A program made the translations under genes and the position numbers. The notes under the pieces were generated by a model. That model saw nothing but the letters and a program-made list of their open reading frames with translations, was not told where the DNA came from and did no database searches. DNA of 64,000 nt from Sphagnum compactum (taxonomy: Eukaryota > Bryophyta > Sphagnopsida > Sphagnales), in contig OZ234499.1 of assembly GCA_965153455.1 (NCBI GenBank), positions 15,744,271 to 15,808,270 on the forward strand, written 5' to 3'. How positions within the stretch are numbered: position 1 is the stretch's first letter; every line of letters starts with the position of its first letter. Shown here one piece after another: positions 12,202 through 22,167 of this stretch.

Positions 12202-13587
12202 ATGGCGTCGTCCTTTTTCTCTAGTATGTCTATCGAAGAGACTTGGGAGCCTTTGATGGGGCCCAAGCTAATAGGAGGAGAGAGGCGACGGTTGATGCAA
12301 TTCCTAAGAGCTTACAGGAGTTGTTTTGCCTTTAGTATGAAGGAGTTGGGTGTTTTGATTGGACCTGGTATACGGATTGAGTTGGCTAGTGACACGCCAA
12401 TCTTCCGTCGTCCTTATAGATATAGTGATATGGAGAGGGACCTGATTCGGAGTCGGACGTTGGATCTATTGGAGGCTAGATTAGTGGAGTTGTCGCATGG
12501 TGAGTATGCATCAGCCATTGTCATGCCTGCCAAAAAGGATGTACATGGCAACTACACGGATAGGCGGATGTGTGGAGACTACCATCCTATCAATCGGCAG
12601 ACTAAGTCCGATAAGTATGCCATGCCTACACCTGAAGAGATCTTTGATGTTGTGGGACATGCGAAGGTTTTTAGCACACTTGATTTTCGAGCAGGGTACC
12701 ATCAGTTGCCGATTCGAGAGGAGGACAAGGCTAAGACCGCATTTTGGGGCGTCAACTCTCATGGCAAGGATTGTTTGTATCAGTGGAAATTCTTACCCTT
12801 TGGGTTGAAGAACGCGCCTGCCGAGTTTCAACGTGTGATGGATAGGATCTTAACAGGGTTGGATTTTGTCCGGTGTTATATCGATGATATTGTGGTATAT
12901 AGTGATACCGTGGAAGAGCACCAAATTCATCTACAAATTGTGTTTGAGCGGTTGAAGGCTCATGGTCTTCGTCTACATCCTGGGAAGTGTAAGTTCTTCC
13001 AAGAGAGTGTGGAGTATCTGGGTCATGTGATCTACCCAGGTGATTTGGGAGTGCAACAAGCCAAGGTGGAGGCTATTGCACGTATTCCGCGTCCCACGGA
13101 TGTGAGTAGGGTTCGCGCTTTCATGGGATTGATGAACTACTATCGCAGGTATGTCAAAGGCTTTAGTGCGATGGCAAAGCCTTTGAACATGTTGTTGAAG
13201 TTGGATCAGGAGTGGCAGTGGGGTGATGAGCAGGAGCGAATTTTTGTGGAGCTCAAGGCTAGGTTAGTTGCAGCTCCCATTTTGAAGAGAGCTATTAGGG
13301 GGCGTCCATTCCAGCTACACACTGATTGGAGTATGTTGGGACTTGGAGTGGTGTTGACACAGTGTGATGATGAAGGGAAGGAGTTTGTGGTGGCCTATGC
13401 GAGTCGTTCGAACAATGCAGCGGAATCACGCTATAGTTCTTATGAGGGAGAATGTTTGGCAACGGTGTGGGCTGTTGCACACTTAAGGTGTTACTTGTTT
13501 GGCACACAGTTTACCCTTGTCACTGATCACCAGCCGCTCAAGTGGTTGATGGAGTCCGATAAACTTACAGGAAAGCTTGCACGGTGA
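12202..13587 (+). pseudogene. Ty3/gypsy Pol: reverse transcriptase and RNase H
   Basis: This is a long open frame, continuous in phase with the methyltransferase C-terminal part upstream and the integrase downstream. RT hallmarks are 'FSTLDFRAGYHQLPI' (first catalytic Asp), 'FGLKNAPAEFQRVMDRIL' and the YIDD box at 12877-12888. The RNase H domain follows with 'QLHTDWSMLGLGVVL' (Asp codon 13324-13326), 'YEGECLATVWAV' and 'TDHQPLKWLM'. The frame ends in TGA at 13585 within RNase H/connection sequence and resumes directly, so the stop is a point mutation, not a natural end. This domain would copy element RNA into DNA. It is among the least damaged parts of the element. Confidence 0.95.
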
Positions 13588-14745
13588 GTTCTCATCTTAC
13601 AGGAGTATGACTTCCAGGTGGTGCATAAACCTGGAGTTACAAACCTTGATGCCGATGGGTTGAGTCGGAACCCATGCACTAGCCAGGAGGATAATACTGG
13701 AGCTAGATGGCATGGCGAGGTTGATGAGGAGATGGTGCCAGGTTGGCATGCATCGGCCTTTTTGTGCTTGTTGGGTGTGGACTCGAGTATGGAGGGCCAC
13801 GTGACATCTTACTCTAGTCAAAGGGTAGATGGCCAATCTTCAGATCCTGAGGTTGGGGATGGTAGCATCGGTCACCATGATGTTCATGATGATACATTAG
13901 TGTTGGAGTTTTTACAAACTAGTACGGTGTCAGGCATGGTGAGTGCTAAGGAGAGAGACCGTGTTCTCCAACGAGTTAAGAGGTATCGGTTGGAGGGGAC
14001 ACATATACTCCAAGTGTGGGAGGATGGTAGGGTACGGATTGTACCACATCCAGACCAGAGAAGGCGTATTGTGCGGCATGCCCATGAGGAGTTGGGGCAT
14101 TTTGGAGTAAAGCAGACATATAGCTTACTCCTAGGTTAGTATTGGTGGCGTGGTATGCACACCGATGTGGAACGATTAGTGTCACATTGCATGGTTTGTG
14201 ATAGGGTGAGGGCATCGTTCAATGCCCCTACACCACAGTTACACCCCTTGCCCATTATGGGGTTGGGTTATCGCTGGAGTTTGGACTTTGCGGGACCATT
14301 ACCATTGACGGTACGGCACAACAAATATGTGTTGGTGATGGTGGAGCACTTTTCCAAGTGGATTGAGTTGGTGCCATCCCCTGACAAATCCAGCGAGGGA
14401 GTAGCGTATGCATTCCTTGATAGGGTGCTTAGTCATTTTGGTGCACCAGCTGAAGTGTTGACCGATCAAGGTACGGAGTTTCAGGGTGAGTTTCAGGTCT
14501 TGTGTGACAAGGCGTTGATTGATCACCGAACCACATCTCGAGATCATCTAGAGGCAGATGGTTTAGCTGAGCGTGTGGTACAAACGGTGAAGAGGGCATT
14601 GCGCAAATATGGCTTGCAAAAAGGCCACCTAGGGGATTGGGATATTCAGTCACCATGGTTGGCCATGGGATATCGATTCAGTCGTCAGGCATCCTTGGCT
14701 TCCTTCTCACCTTATTTTCTATTGTACGGCCGAGATCCAGACTAA
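13588..14745 (+). pseudogene. Ty3/gypsy Pol: integrase (truncated)
   Basis: The domain follows the RNase H connection 'VVHKPGVTNLDADGLSR'. An HHCC zinc-binding region (HAHEELGHFGVKQTY, then CMVCDRV) is interrupted by TAG at 14137. The DDE core is present: Asp in 'SLDFAG' (14284-14286), Asp in 'LTDQGTEF' (14464-14466) and Glu in 'GLAERVVQ' (14569-14571), the last two 35 codons apart. The frame stops after 'FSPYFLLYGRDPD', the usual end of the catalytic core. The GPY/F module and any chromodomain are absent, so the element is cut here. Confidence 0.92.
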
Positions 14746-14889
14746 GTTGTGGTACACATGTATTTGTGTATGCTCTCGTCCATGTTATGTGTTTGTGTGT
14801 GTATGTGAGTATGGTATGTCAGCGATATATGTTGTATGACGATATGTATTCGCACGACACCCGTGAAAGCACACATGTGCCCAGGGCTA
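14746..14889. other. Junction DNA between integrase and MITE fragment
   Basis: This is about 140 bp of GT-rich sequence (repeated tgtgtg and tatgt) with no similarity by eye to integrase tail, chromodomain or LTR. It may be the last unrecognisable piece of the element or foreign sequence at the breakpoint. Confidence 0.4.
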
Positions 14890-14978
14890 TTCACTTAACA
14901 TTAAGCTATCACCCATTTAACATTAAGTGCCACCTAAATTTACATTTGATATTGATTTAACATCAAGTGTGAATGCAT
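14890..14978. repeat. Truncated MITE, same family as the copy at 39687-39899
   Basis: This stretch matches, in reverse orientation, one half of the complete copy at 39.7 kb. It shares 'attcactta(a/g)cattaagct', 'catttaacat', 'gtgccac' and the terminal inverted repeat 'aacatcaagtgtgaatgca' (14960-14978). The other terminal repeat is lost or unrecognisable. The fragment lies 145 bp after the broken integrase end. Confidence 0.75.
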
Positions 14979-16263
14979 CATAAGTATACAACGATGCATA
15001 GTTGTTCCATACTTCTATATACTTTTGTATTATCCACACAAACATGTAGGTAATGCAGAAAAGAAATCGCCGATGGTTACCCGACCCTTGGCCCACCCAC
15101 GCAGTAAGACAAGCAAGTAGCCGTTTGTACTCGAAACAGACATACCCCTTTGTTCTGTGTTGTTCGCCTTTCGCGGCGTTTTCGAAATGCAATCTCCTCT
15201 CTCACATTTTCGTTGCTCTCTCTGTTTCCTGACATTGTCCACCTTTATGTAGTAGACCATCGATCAGCTAGTGAAGAAAATTTCACAGAAATTTTTGAAC
15301 CGTTTTTGAGTCTGTGTTGTGTCGTCGCAGCAGCAGCTGCTTCTAATCCGGCTTCAGTTTTTTAATGTTCTGATCGTGAGTGCGATCTGCAGTACAAGTA
15401 CTTGCTTCCCTTACCCACAGTTCTGTTTTCCTGCTTACTCTCGCGGCTTTTGTTCCTTGTTTTTTAGAGCTCCAGAAACTTGCAAGCATTTAAGTGCAGG
15501 TCTGTTTGTTCTTAGTAATATTCTTGCTACTGCATCAGCTTGTAGAGTTCTTCTCTGTGTGGAGTTTTGGATTTTCAATCTGCAGATTGAAGTACTGGAG
15601 CTCATTATCTAGCTAGCTAGCTACCTTCATCACCGCGAGTGAGTACCCATGATGCTCGACAAAACAGTTGTGGGGTCGAATTGAATTCGAAGCAAGTTGT
15701 TGCTCCAGTGCACAAAGCTCGAGGTTTCGCCAAAGTCTCATGTGATTGTTGTCTGGTTCTTCTCTGTAGCAGTCTGATTGTCTTTGCCCCTAGTGTGTTT
15801 GTTGCCCCTTTTTATTGAGCATCAAGCAGCTTCCTCCTGCCTCCTAAAAGTGGAGGCGTTGACACAATTTGGGCATTGCGGCATATAAGGTCAGGGATCA
15901 GATAAGAGTCCATTGAGCTCGTTGACTTAAACTTGGCACACACTCGGGGAACTCATTTTGGTCTTTGGAATCAAATACTGCAAGGTCCTCGAGGCAGAGA
16001 GCTACCATGCTTGTTTCATGATATACAGAAGAGGATCAAGGACTTGTACCCATCTGCGTGGGCTTGGTGGTGCTTAAGCCTGAGATCACCAGAGAAGAAG
16101 TAGATTCTCTAGGATAAAAGCTTCCAAGGCTTTAGGAGGGTCGAGAACCAGAAATGGAGCGAGCTCAGCTTGAGATCAATCCACTAGTCTGGTTACAGTA
16201 GAGGTGGTCGAGGCATATGAGCTCACCAATACGGTTGCTAGAACAAGGAGGTGGCAAGGAAAA
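14979..16263 (+). other. Upstream and 5' leader region of the SERINC gene
   Basis: This region is of mixed composition and becomes less AT-rich after about 15150, where pyrimidine-rich, promoter/UTR-like sequence begins. It contains short upstream ORFs and several GT/AG-compatible sites, so an intron in the 5' UTR is possible. No TATA box can be named with confidence. No separate gene is recognised. Confidence 0.45.
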
Positions 16264-19200
16264 ATGTGCTGGGGTGGTGCAGGGTGCCTGGCAGCAACAT
16301 GCGTGGGGCCAAACCGTATGGTTGCCAGGTACATCTATGGCATTCTGTTCCTCTTCACCAACATCCTTGCCTGGATGGTTCGCGACTACAGCCACAAAGC
16401 CCTCTCCAGTTTTAGCAGTAAGCAGCTGATCATCATCCTCTTCCTTGACGTCCTCTGCTGCTGCAGCATGATCTACTGTCCTCTGATCTGGTCATCACTC
16501 TTCTTTGACATAAATCTAGTCCTGCTTCTCTCTTCCCTCCCCCCTTCCAGTTCTCTTCTCAAGTGTGTACCACTTACTGCATCTTACTTGAGCTTGTGCA
16601 AGACTTATCAAGTCTTGTAAGAATCACAACCCTAGAGCTGGGAGTGAGAAGGATTTGGTTTAGGGTTTGTAGTATCTGGAATGGTAGTAGGCTGGCAGGT
16701 CCACCTTTGAAGCAGCGAACCTATCTCACTAAAATTTTGTCTTCTAACATCTCTGCCAGCAGAATTTGAAAAGTGTCAAGCTGATTGCACACATTTCTCA
16801 TATCTAACAGCACGTAAACTGTGCACATGGTTCACTGAAAAAAACTGAAATTCTTGATGTCAGGGATGTTGTTCTGAACAAGAGAGGCTTGGTGTGTGTG
16901 TGTGTGTGTTGTTTGGTAGAGATCTATTCCTCAAGGGTTTGATGTCTGTGTGCAGATTTGAGTAATTGCGGAGGAGAGGCAAATTGCATCGGCTCAGAAG
17001 GTGTGCTTCGACTCAGCCTGGGCTGCTTTGTATCCTCTTCCTGGTTGAGCCTGGATGGACTTCTTAGTTGAATGACATCAACACCTTCTGTAAAACTCAT
17101 TACTATCTCAGCAGATCTCCTTCCCATTTCTAATCATTTCAAGGATTACTTGAACTGCATGTCTCATGTGCACCTTTTGAATATTGCTTTTGTAGTTTCA
17201 AAGAAGATCCTTGACAAATCCTCCTGCAGGTGTTTTTCTTCACAATGTATCTGACTACAGTAGGGACATCACGAAAGGAAGATCCCAGAGATGCATGGCA
17301 TGCTGGCTGGTGGCCCATCAAGAGTGCAATGTGGATTGTACTTGTGGTGGTGCCCTTTTTGATTCCTTCAGCTTTCATCCAGCTCTATGGTGAGCCACTC
17401 TATGTTCTTTTGACTTCTCTTCTTACTGAATATCTACTCAGAATGGTCCTTCATTGCAAAGCAGAGAGGAGGATCATTGCAAGTATGAGCTGGAGCAAGC
17501 AATCTTTCTAGTATTGCATGGTTGAAAGGCACTTGTAGTTGTAGTGCTTATTTGCTCTGAGTGCTTGATTCTCAGCAGCAAATATGAGAACCTAAGTTGT
17601 GCTGTGTTGCAACTATGCAGGAGAGATTGCAAGATTTGGTGCTGGGTAAGTGTTCTTCCGGACTCACCTCTTTGTTTCTGTTTCCACCATTCTCTTGATT
17701 TCATCTGCAATCAATGAGGCAATGTCTACTTTTTGATGACAAGATGTCTTTTCCTGATTTGTCCAGTGACTATGTCTTTTGCAGGATCTTTCTAGTTATC
17801 CAGCTTCTAAGTATTGTCAATTTTGTGTACTATTGGAATGAGGATTGGCTCTCTGAGAAGAAAGAACGCAACTGGTAGGTTATTTCTGGTTCTCTTGTTT
17901 GCTTGCCAATGCCATTGAGTACAGTAGCATGATTTGACCACCACCAAGCCTGTCAGTGGGTAGTTGCTGCCTTACTGGGCATTCCCTTTTTGTAGTGGAA
18001 GTTTTCTTGCACCAAGAAGCTAATTTTATGAGGAGTTTGTTCATGGATATGGCTGCAGTCGACTACCAATGATGGCAGTATCAGCAACAGCATATCTGTT
18101 GTCCTTAGTTGGAATTGTGTTGATGTTTGTGTGGTTTGCACCACGTGTCACATGTGGGGTCAACATCTTCTTCATCACCTGGACTCTTATCCTGATTATT
18201 GGGATGACTGCTATCTCTCTGCACTCTAAGGTATGGCCTGATGTTCCACTTCCTGTTGTCTCATGCTTTCTTCCTTGCATTGAAAAGTAGAGACATTCCA
18301 TTGCCCCTCCTTCTGCTCTTTAAGGTGCAGAGAGTCCTTTTCTATCTTCCTTTCTTACATCTAGTGGAAGGGTATGTGAATGCAGGTGAATGCAGGTCTT
18401 TTGACTTCTGGCCTCATGGCACTCTACATAGTTTTCCTTTGCTGGTCTGCCATCATGAGGTACATTCTCTACTGATATTTCTGTCTTTCAACTTCTCCAT
18501 CTCTCTTGACCTACAATCTTCTATAGTTTGATTCAAGGTGTGATTACTGTTATTGGGTTTGTTTCTGTCAAATTTCAGTATTGTGCTGCTGATTTTGAAG
18601 GGACTATTCTGCAGTGAACCCTTGTCAGCCACTTGCAACACGCGTCCACGCCAAACCGGCAGAGGTGACTGGCTCACTGTTATTGTAAGTTCTGTTCATT
18701 GTCAAAATCTAAAGATGCTAAGGAACTTGCATATGTCATGGAGATGAGTGGGGTGTTCACATACTATTCTTGTGATCTGATTTGTATAGGGATATCTCTA
18801 ACTAGAATATGCCTCCCTTGTTATTGAAGACTTTGCTGTAACAATCTGTAATTGGCGATTTATGTCCTGGTGGATGCATTTGGTAACTCTGTTGTTGCAG
18901 AGTTTTCTGATTGCATTTTCTGCAATAGTGTTCGCAACATTCACCACTGGATTGGACTCTGCATCATTCTCGGTACTTGTTTCTCTCTCACAGTTTTCGT
19001 GTTCAGAAGCATGCATAAAAGTCTGACAAGGCAAGTACATCAGAAAGTATTCTGGTATTTTCTGCTTCCAATCTTGAAAGCAATCTTGTAGACTGTGTAT
19101 CAAGATGATGAACTCCAATTCGAAGTGCTCAATGTTTGAAGATGAACAGATATCAACTCTCTTGTTGTCTTCAGGAGCAAAAATTGTATTTGATATGGGA

Positions 19201-20027
19201 AACTGGAGATGGTTTTTGAAGTGCAGTTCTCGAAGGATGAAGAGAATGTGACAGATGATCAAGTGCCATACAGCTATGGCTTCTTCCATTTTGTGTTTGC
19301 CATGGGTTCAATGTACTTTGCTATGCTTTTTGTTGGCTGGAACTTGCACCAAACTATGCAAAGGTGTGAGTGCATTCCTTCATAAACTTGTCCCTTGTAT
19401 GAGAGAACATTATGATGTGATCTTGTCTACTTGCAAGAACTTGCCATAGAAAGGTGTGGATTCCCTGGAATGTGTTTCCTTGTGTGAGAAGACGTTATGA
19501 TGTTCTTGCCTTCCTTGAAAAACATGTCCCTAGTATGAGAAATCATTATGATGATGTTCTTGTCTGCTTGCAATATCTTTACCATAGAAAGGTCTGTGGA
19601 TGCTCCTAGATGTGTTTTTGTGTGTGAGAAGTTATGATGTTCTTGCCTTCTTTTGCAAGGTCTTCTTTTTGTTGTTTGGGCTGCAACATTGCTTGCATGT
19701 ACAATCTTGCAGGTGGAGCATTGACGTTGGATGGTCCAGCACATGGGTAAAGATTGTGAATGAGTGGTTAGCTGCGGGACTATACAGTAAGTAATACTTC
19801 CTGTCTTCTGTCTGAGGATTTTGTTGTGAGAAGAGAGCAGACCTGCCATGAAATAAGAGGTGAGAGCTTTTCAAGGTTGAGACGAAAACTAATCTTGAAG
19901 AAGACATTCCCTGGTTTAGCATCTATTTGCAGGAATGTATTTGTTTGATGAACTTGGTTGTGGTTTGTCTCATGCAGTTTGGACTATGATTGGTCCCTTT
20001 GTGTTCAAAAACAGAGATTTCACATAA
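16264..20027 (+). CDS. SERINC-family (TMS) multi-pass membrane protein
   Basis: My 12-exon model is 16264-16417, 16956-17029, 17230-17389, 17621-17645, 17785-17874, 18059-18230, 18386-18459, 18615-18684, 18901-18972, 19227-19363, 19713-19786, 19978-20027. All introns are GT-AG and the phases join to 383 codons plus TAA. The protein matches the plant SERINC/TMS family (Arabidopsis MEE55-like group) throughout, with 'NRMVARYIYGILFLFTN' near the N-terminus, 'GSEGVLRLSLGCF', 'TTVGTS', 'FGAGIFLVIQL', 'FFITWTLIL', 'SYGFFHFVFAMGSMYFAML' and 'DVGWSSTWVKIVNEWLAAGL' at the end. About 10-11 membrane segments are expected. The family is proposed to aid serine incorporation into membrane lipids and acts in endomembranes or plasma membrane; its biochemical role in plants is not settled. 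The start is the first in-frame ATG upstream of the conserved region, but an upstream exon is possible. Exon 9/10 joining is the least certain. Confidence 0.9.
19364..19660 (+). repeat. About 135-bp tandem duplication inside a SERINC intron
   Basis: Two imperfect direct copies lie in the intron between exons 10 and 11. Shared landmarks such as 'tatgagagaacattatgatg' (19398) and 'tatgagaaatcattatgatg' (19533) lie 135 bp apart, and 'ccatagaaaggt' and 'gttatgatgttcttgcctt' also recur. This explains much of the intron's length. Confidence 0.7.
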
Positions 20028-21099
20028 GAAGGACTCCATCCTAGTCCCAAGGGTGCAATTCTTTGCCCTCAAAACTCCTCATCATGGGAGAAAGATTTTT
20101 GCAAATGCCCAACCCCAAGCTCACAGTTTATGGCAAAGTAAAGAGCTGAATCAAGTATAGATTCTGACTGAGAAATCCAGTGGTTTTAAGAACCTATTGG
20201 TGTAGAAAAAATTGATCCAAACCAGCGCATAGGAATTCAAGAGCAATGGCATGGCTTGAAGATGAGGTGTGAAGGCTGTATACAATAATGATAACAAAGT
20301 ATGTGATGTATTTAGTATTCATGCTGTGTTCTGCAAAGATGTAATATCCAAAACTTTAAATCTGAACTGTGATTTTATCACTGGGTTTGGCTTGTGATAC
20401 TTGATTATGCAAATCAAGTGGTGGAGTATAGTGGCTATTATGGTAAATGACATTCTGAAATCATTTTCAAGCTTTTGTTTACGTCCTTAGAAAATCTGTA
20501 AATAAAATTTTCATTGTAGAAAATTGTGTGAAAATCTCAACAAAAAAGCAATACAAAAACACTAAGGACATGGTAAGACATTGTGATGCTGACAATGAAA
20601 AAAGATGAAGTGTTTTCATTTCTTTGTGGTTTTTTGAAATAATTTGGAAAAATAAGTTTCTTCTTTTGGAAAACTATACGCAAAAATCCCCTTCATGCAG
20701 CTCAAATTGATTTTCAGAGGCTTTGTTGTTTGCAAGCCCTTGTAGTGGGCATTTATTCTTAGTCTACTCACAAATCCAATGTGATCTTGCGGAGCATGCA
20801 AAGATTAAATGTTAACAATATTCTATTGGTCACCTTGAAATTTTGTATAATGCAAATTGACCAATTTTCCATTGTATAGTGACTCTCATGATAAATCTCC
20901 ATGATGTTCAGCAGCTCTTTCTCACCACCACATTCACTGCATCACCATTGCACATTTGCTAGCAAGCATCAAACATACAGATATACACAAGTGCAGAACA
21001 TTGGAAGGGTGGTAGAATTCTTGATAGCAAGGCGATGGTGAGTGCAGTAACAATCTTATAAGAGTAATCTCTAAGTGCTAGACTGTGCAAGCTGAAGTA
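20028..21099. other. 3' flank of the SERINC gene and intergenic DNA
   Basis: The first several hundred bases are likely 3' UTR and terminator. AATAAA-like 'aaataaaa' occurs near 20502. The rest is AT-rich and unannotated, with no gene or repeat array seen. Confidence 0.5.
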
Positions 21100-22140
21100 A
21101 AGGTGTCCGAAAGCAGCATGCACCGTGAACATTGTCTCGATCTAGTACAATGTGCTACACTCCACTTCCACGAACTTAACAGGCAACAAGCAATGCACCC
21201 CAGACTGAGGCGTCTGTTTCAAATGGCGTTGTGGCAATACTTTTGGTTTCCTCATCCAGCCACCCTTTTGCTTGACAAAGAAGATCAACTATACTGCAAA
21301 AGTGTGGCATAATTGGTGTGATGTCATCATCCTGAGTAATAGAGCACAACGACAAGAGTCTTCTTGCAGAAGAATGACATTGCTGTACGCAGTAAGCAGG
21401 GCCGTGAAATTGAGAAGTTGTGCAAAACTCCCACACTTCGAGTACATGTTGACAAGTGCAACTTGGATACCATTATCTGACTCTCAAGTCTTGTGTAAAT
21501 GATCTGATCATGGATGGGCCTTTCAAGCGCTGTTGATTTAGCACGTGCATTGAGGATACTTATGAAGGAATCTCTATCAGGGTTATGTACCACCTTCTCT
21601 TTGCATTTGCAAGAACGCTTCAAAAGCGGCTTTACTATGTACACTCTTGCTGAGCATATCCTGAAATCATAGCAGAGAACACATTTCACTTTGTCAAGCA
21701 TTTTGCCATACTTCTACACTTGTCATACATTCTGATAACAAATTCAGGAAAAACATTCCTGACAGGAAGATCTGAGCTGCACTCCTGTGGACAGTAACTT
21801 GATTCCTGTTTTGCAGGTACCATGACCCTGTCAAGCTTTACACCTTCTTATTTCATGACACCACCGTAATCGTCCTTACACTGCAATATGTTCTGATCAT
21901 TGCGGTCTAGGAGAGCATATTTCCTGTTGGCATTTTGTCAAACACATTACTTGCATGTATCTGCAGATTTCCGCATTTGTCATACATGTTCCTCACAAGG
22001 GCGGGCAGAAGTTCCTACTTGGGAAGAAACTAATTTCAGTGAGGCCATTTTGCATATACATGTGCATTATAAAGCGCATCTCTGGAGAACACGAAGTGCA
22101 TAGCTTCAGAGGACAAGTACCAACGGGCAAGACGATGGAG
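21100..22140 (-). pseudogene. PLS-type PPR protein pseudogene
   Basis: Reading leftward, broken frames carry pieces of a plant organellar PPR protein. There is 'LVRNMYDKCGNLQ' and 'NVFDKMPTGNMLS' followed by a stop and 'TAMI' (normally W-T-A-M-I). Next come 'DRDSFISILNARA', 'ALVNMYSKCGS' and finally 'SIVDLLCQAKGWLDEETKS' with 'FETDASVWGALLVAC', the usual L2/S2 to E-motif junction. Frameshifts and stops separate all pieces and no start codon is evident. Functional relatives are RNA-binding proteins of mitochondria and plastids. The relic lies against the promoter of the next gene. Confidence 0.75.
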
Positions 22141-22144
22141 CTCC

Positions 22145-22167
22145 AAACCCTAATCCTCAAACCCTAA
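22145..22167 (+). promoter_or_regulatory. Two teloboxes (AAACCCTAA) near the EH gene transcription start
   Basis: AAACCCTAA occurs at 22145-22153 and again at 22159-22167 on the + strand. It is followed by a 5'-UTR-like 'ttcgtcgctcctctagatct'. Paired teloboxes near the start site are common in broadly expressed plant genes and are bound by Myb-type telobox factors. This places the probable transcription start of the EH-domain gene about 2.3 kb upstream of its ATG. Confidence 0.55.

Larger units (their letters stand above)
6780..14745 (+). mobile_element. Decayed Ty3/gypsy retrotransposon carrying a DNA methyltransferase
   Basis: The element reads leader, gag (8150-9558), protease (9654-10817), C5-cytosine methyltransferase (about 10974-12000), RT/RNase H (12202-13587), integrase (13618-14745). 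PR-RT-RH-IN order is diagnostic of Ty3/gypsy (Metaviridae). The coding part is about 6.6 kb and is broken by seven nonsense codons and about three frameshifts, so this copy is dead. The 3' end is missing: nothing recognisable follows the integrase core and no 3' LTR is seen. The 5' boundary is a guess from the onset of leader-like sequence and a TATA box at 7004-7010. The extra enzyme lies between protease and RT, so it would have been made as part of the Pol polyprotein. Confidence 0.9.

Noticed and set aside
14746-15260. Search for a chromodomain, integrase tail or 3' LTR after the integrase core
   Set aside because: Nothing similar to these was seen, and no segment of 6.8-8.1 kb recurs here, so no LTR pair is claimed.
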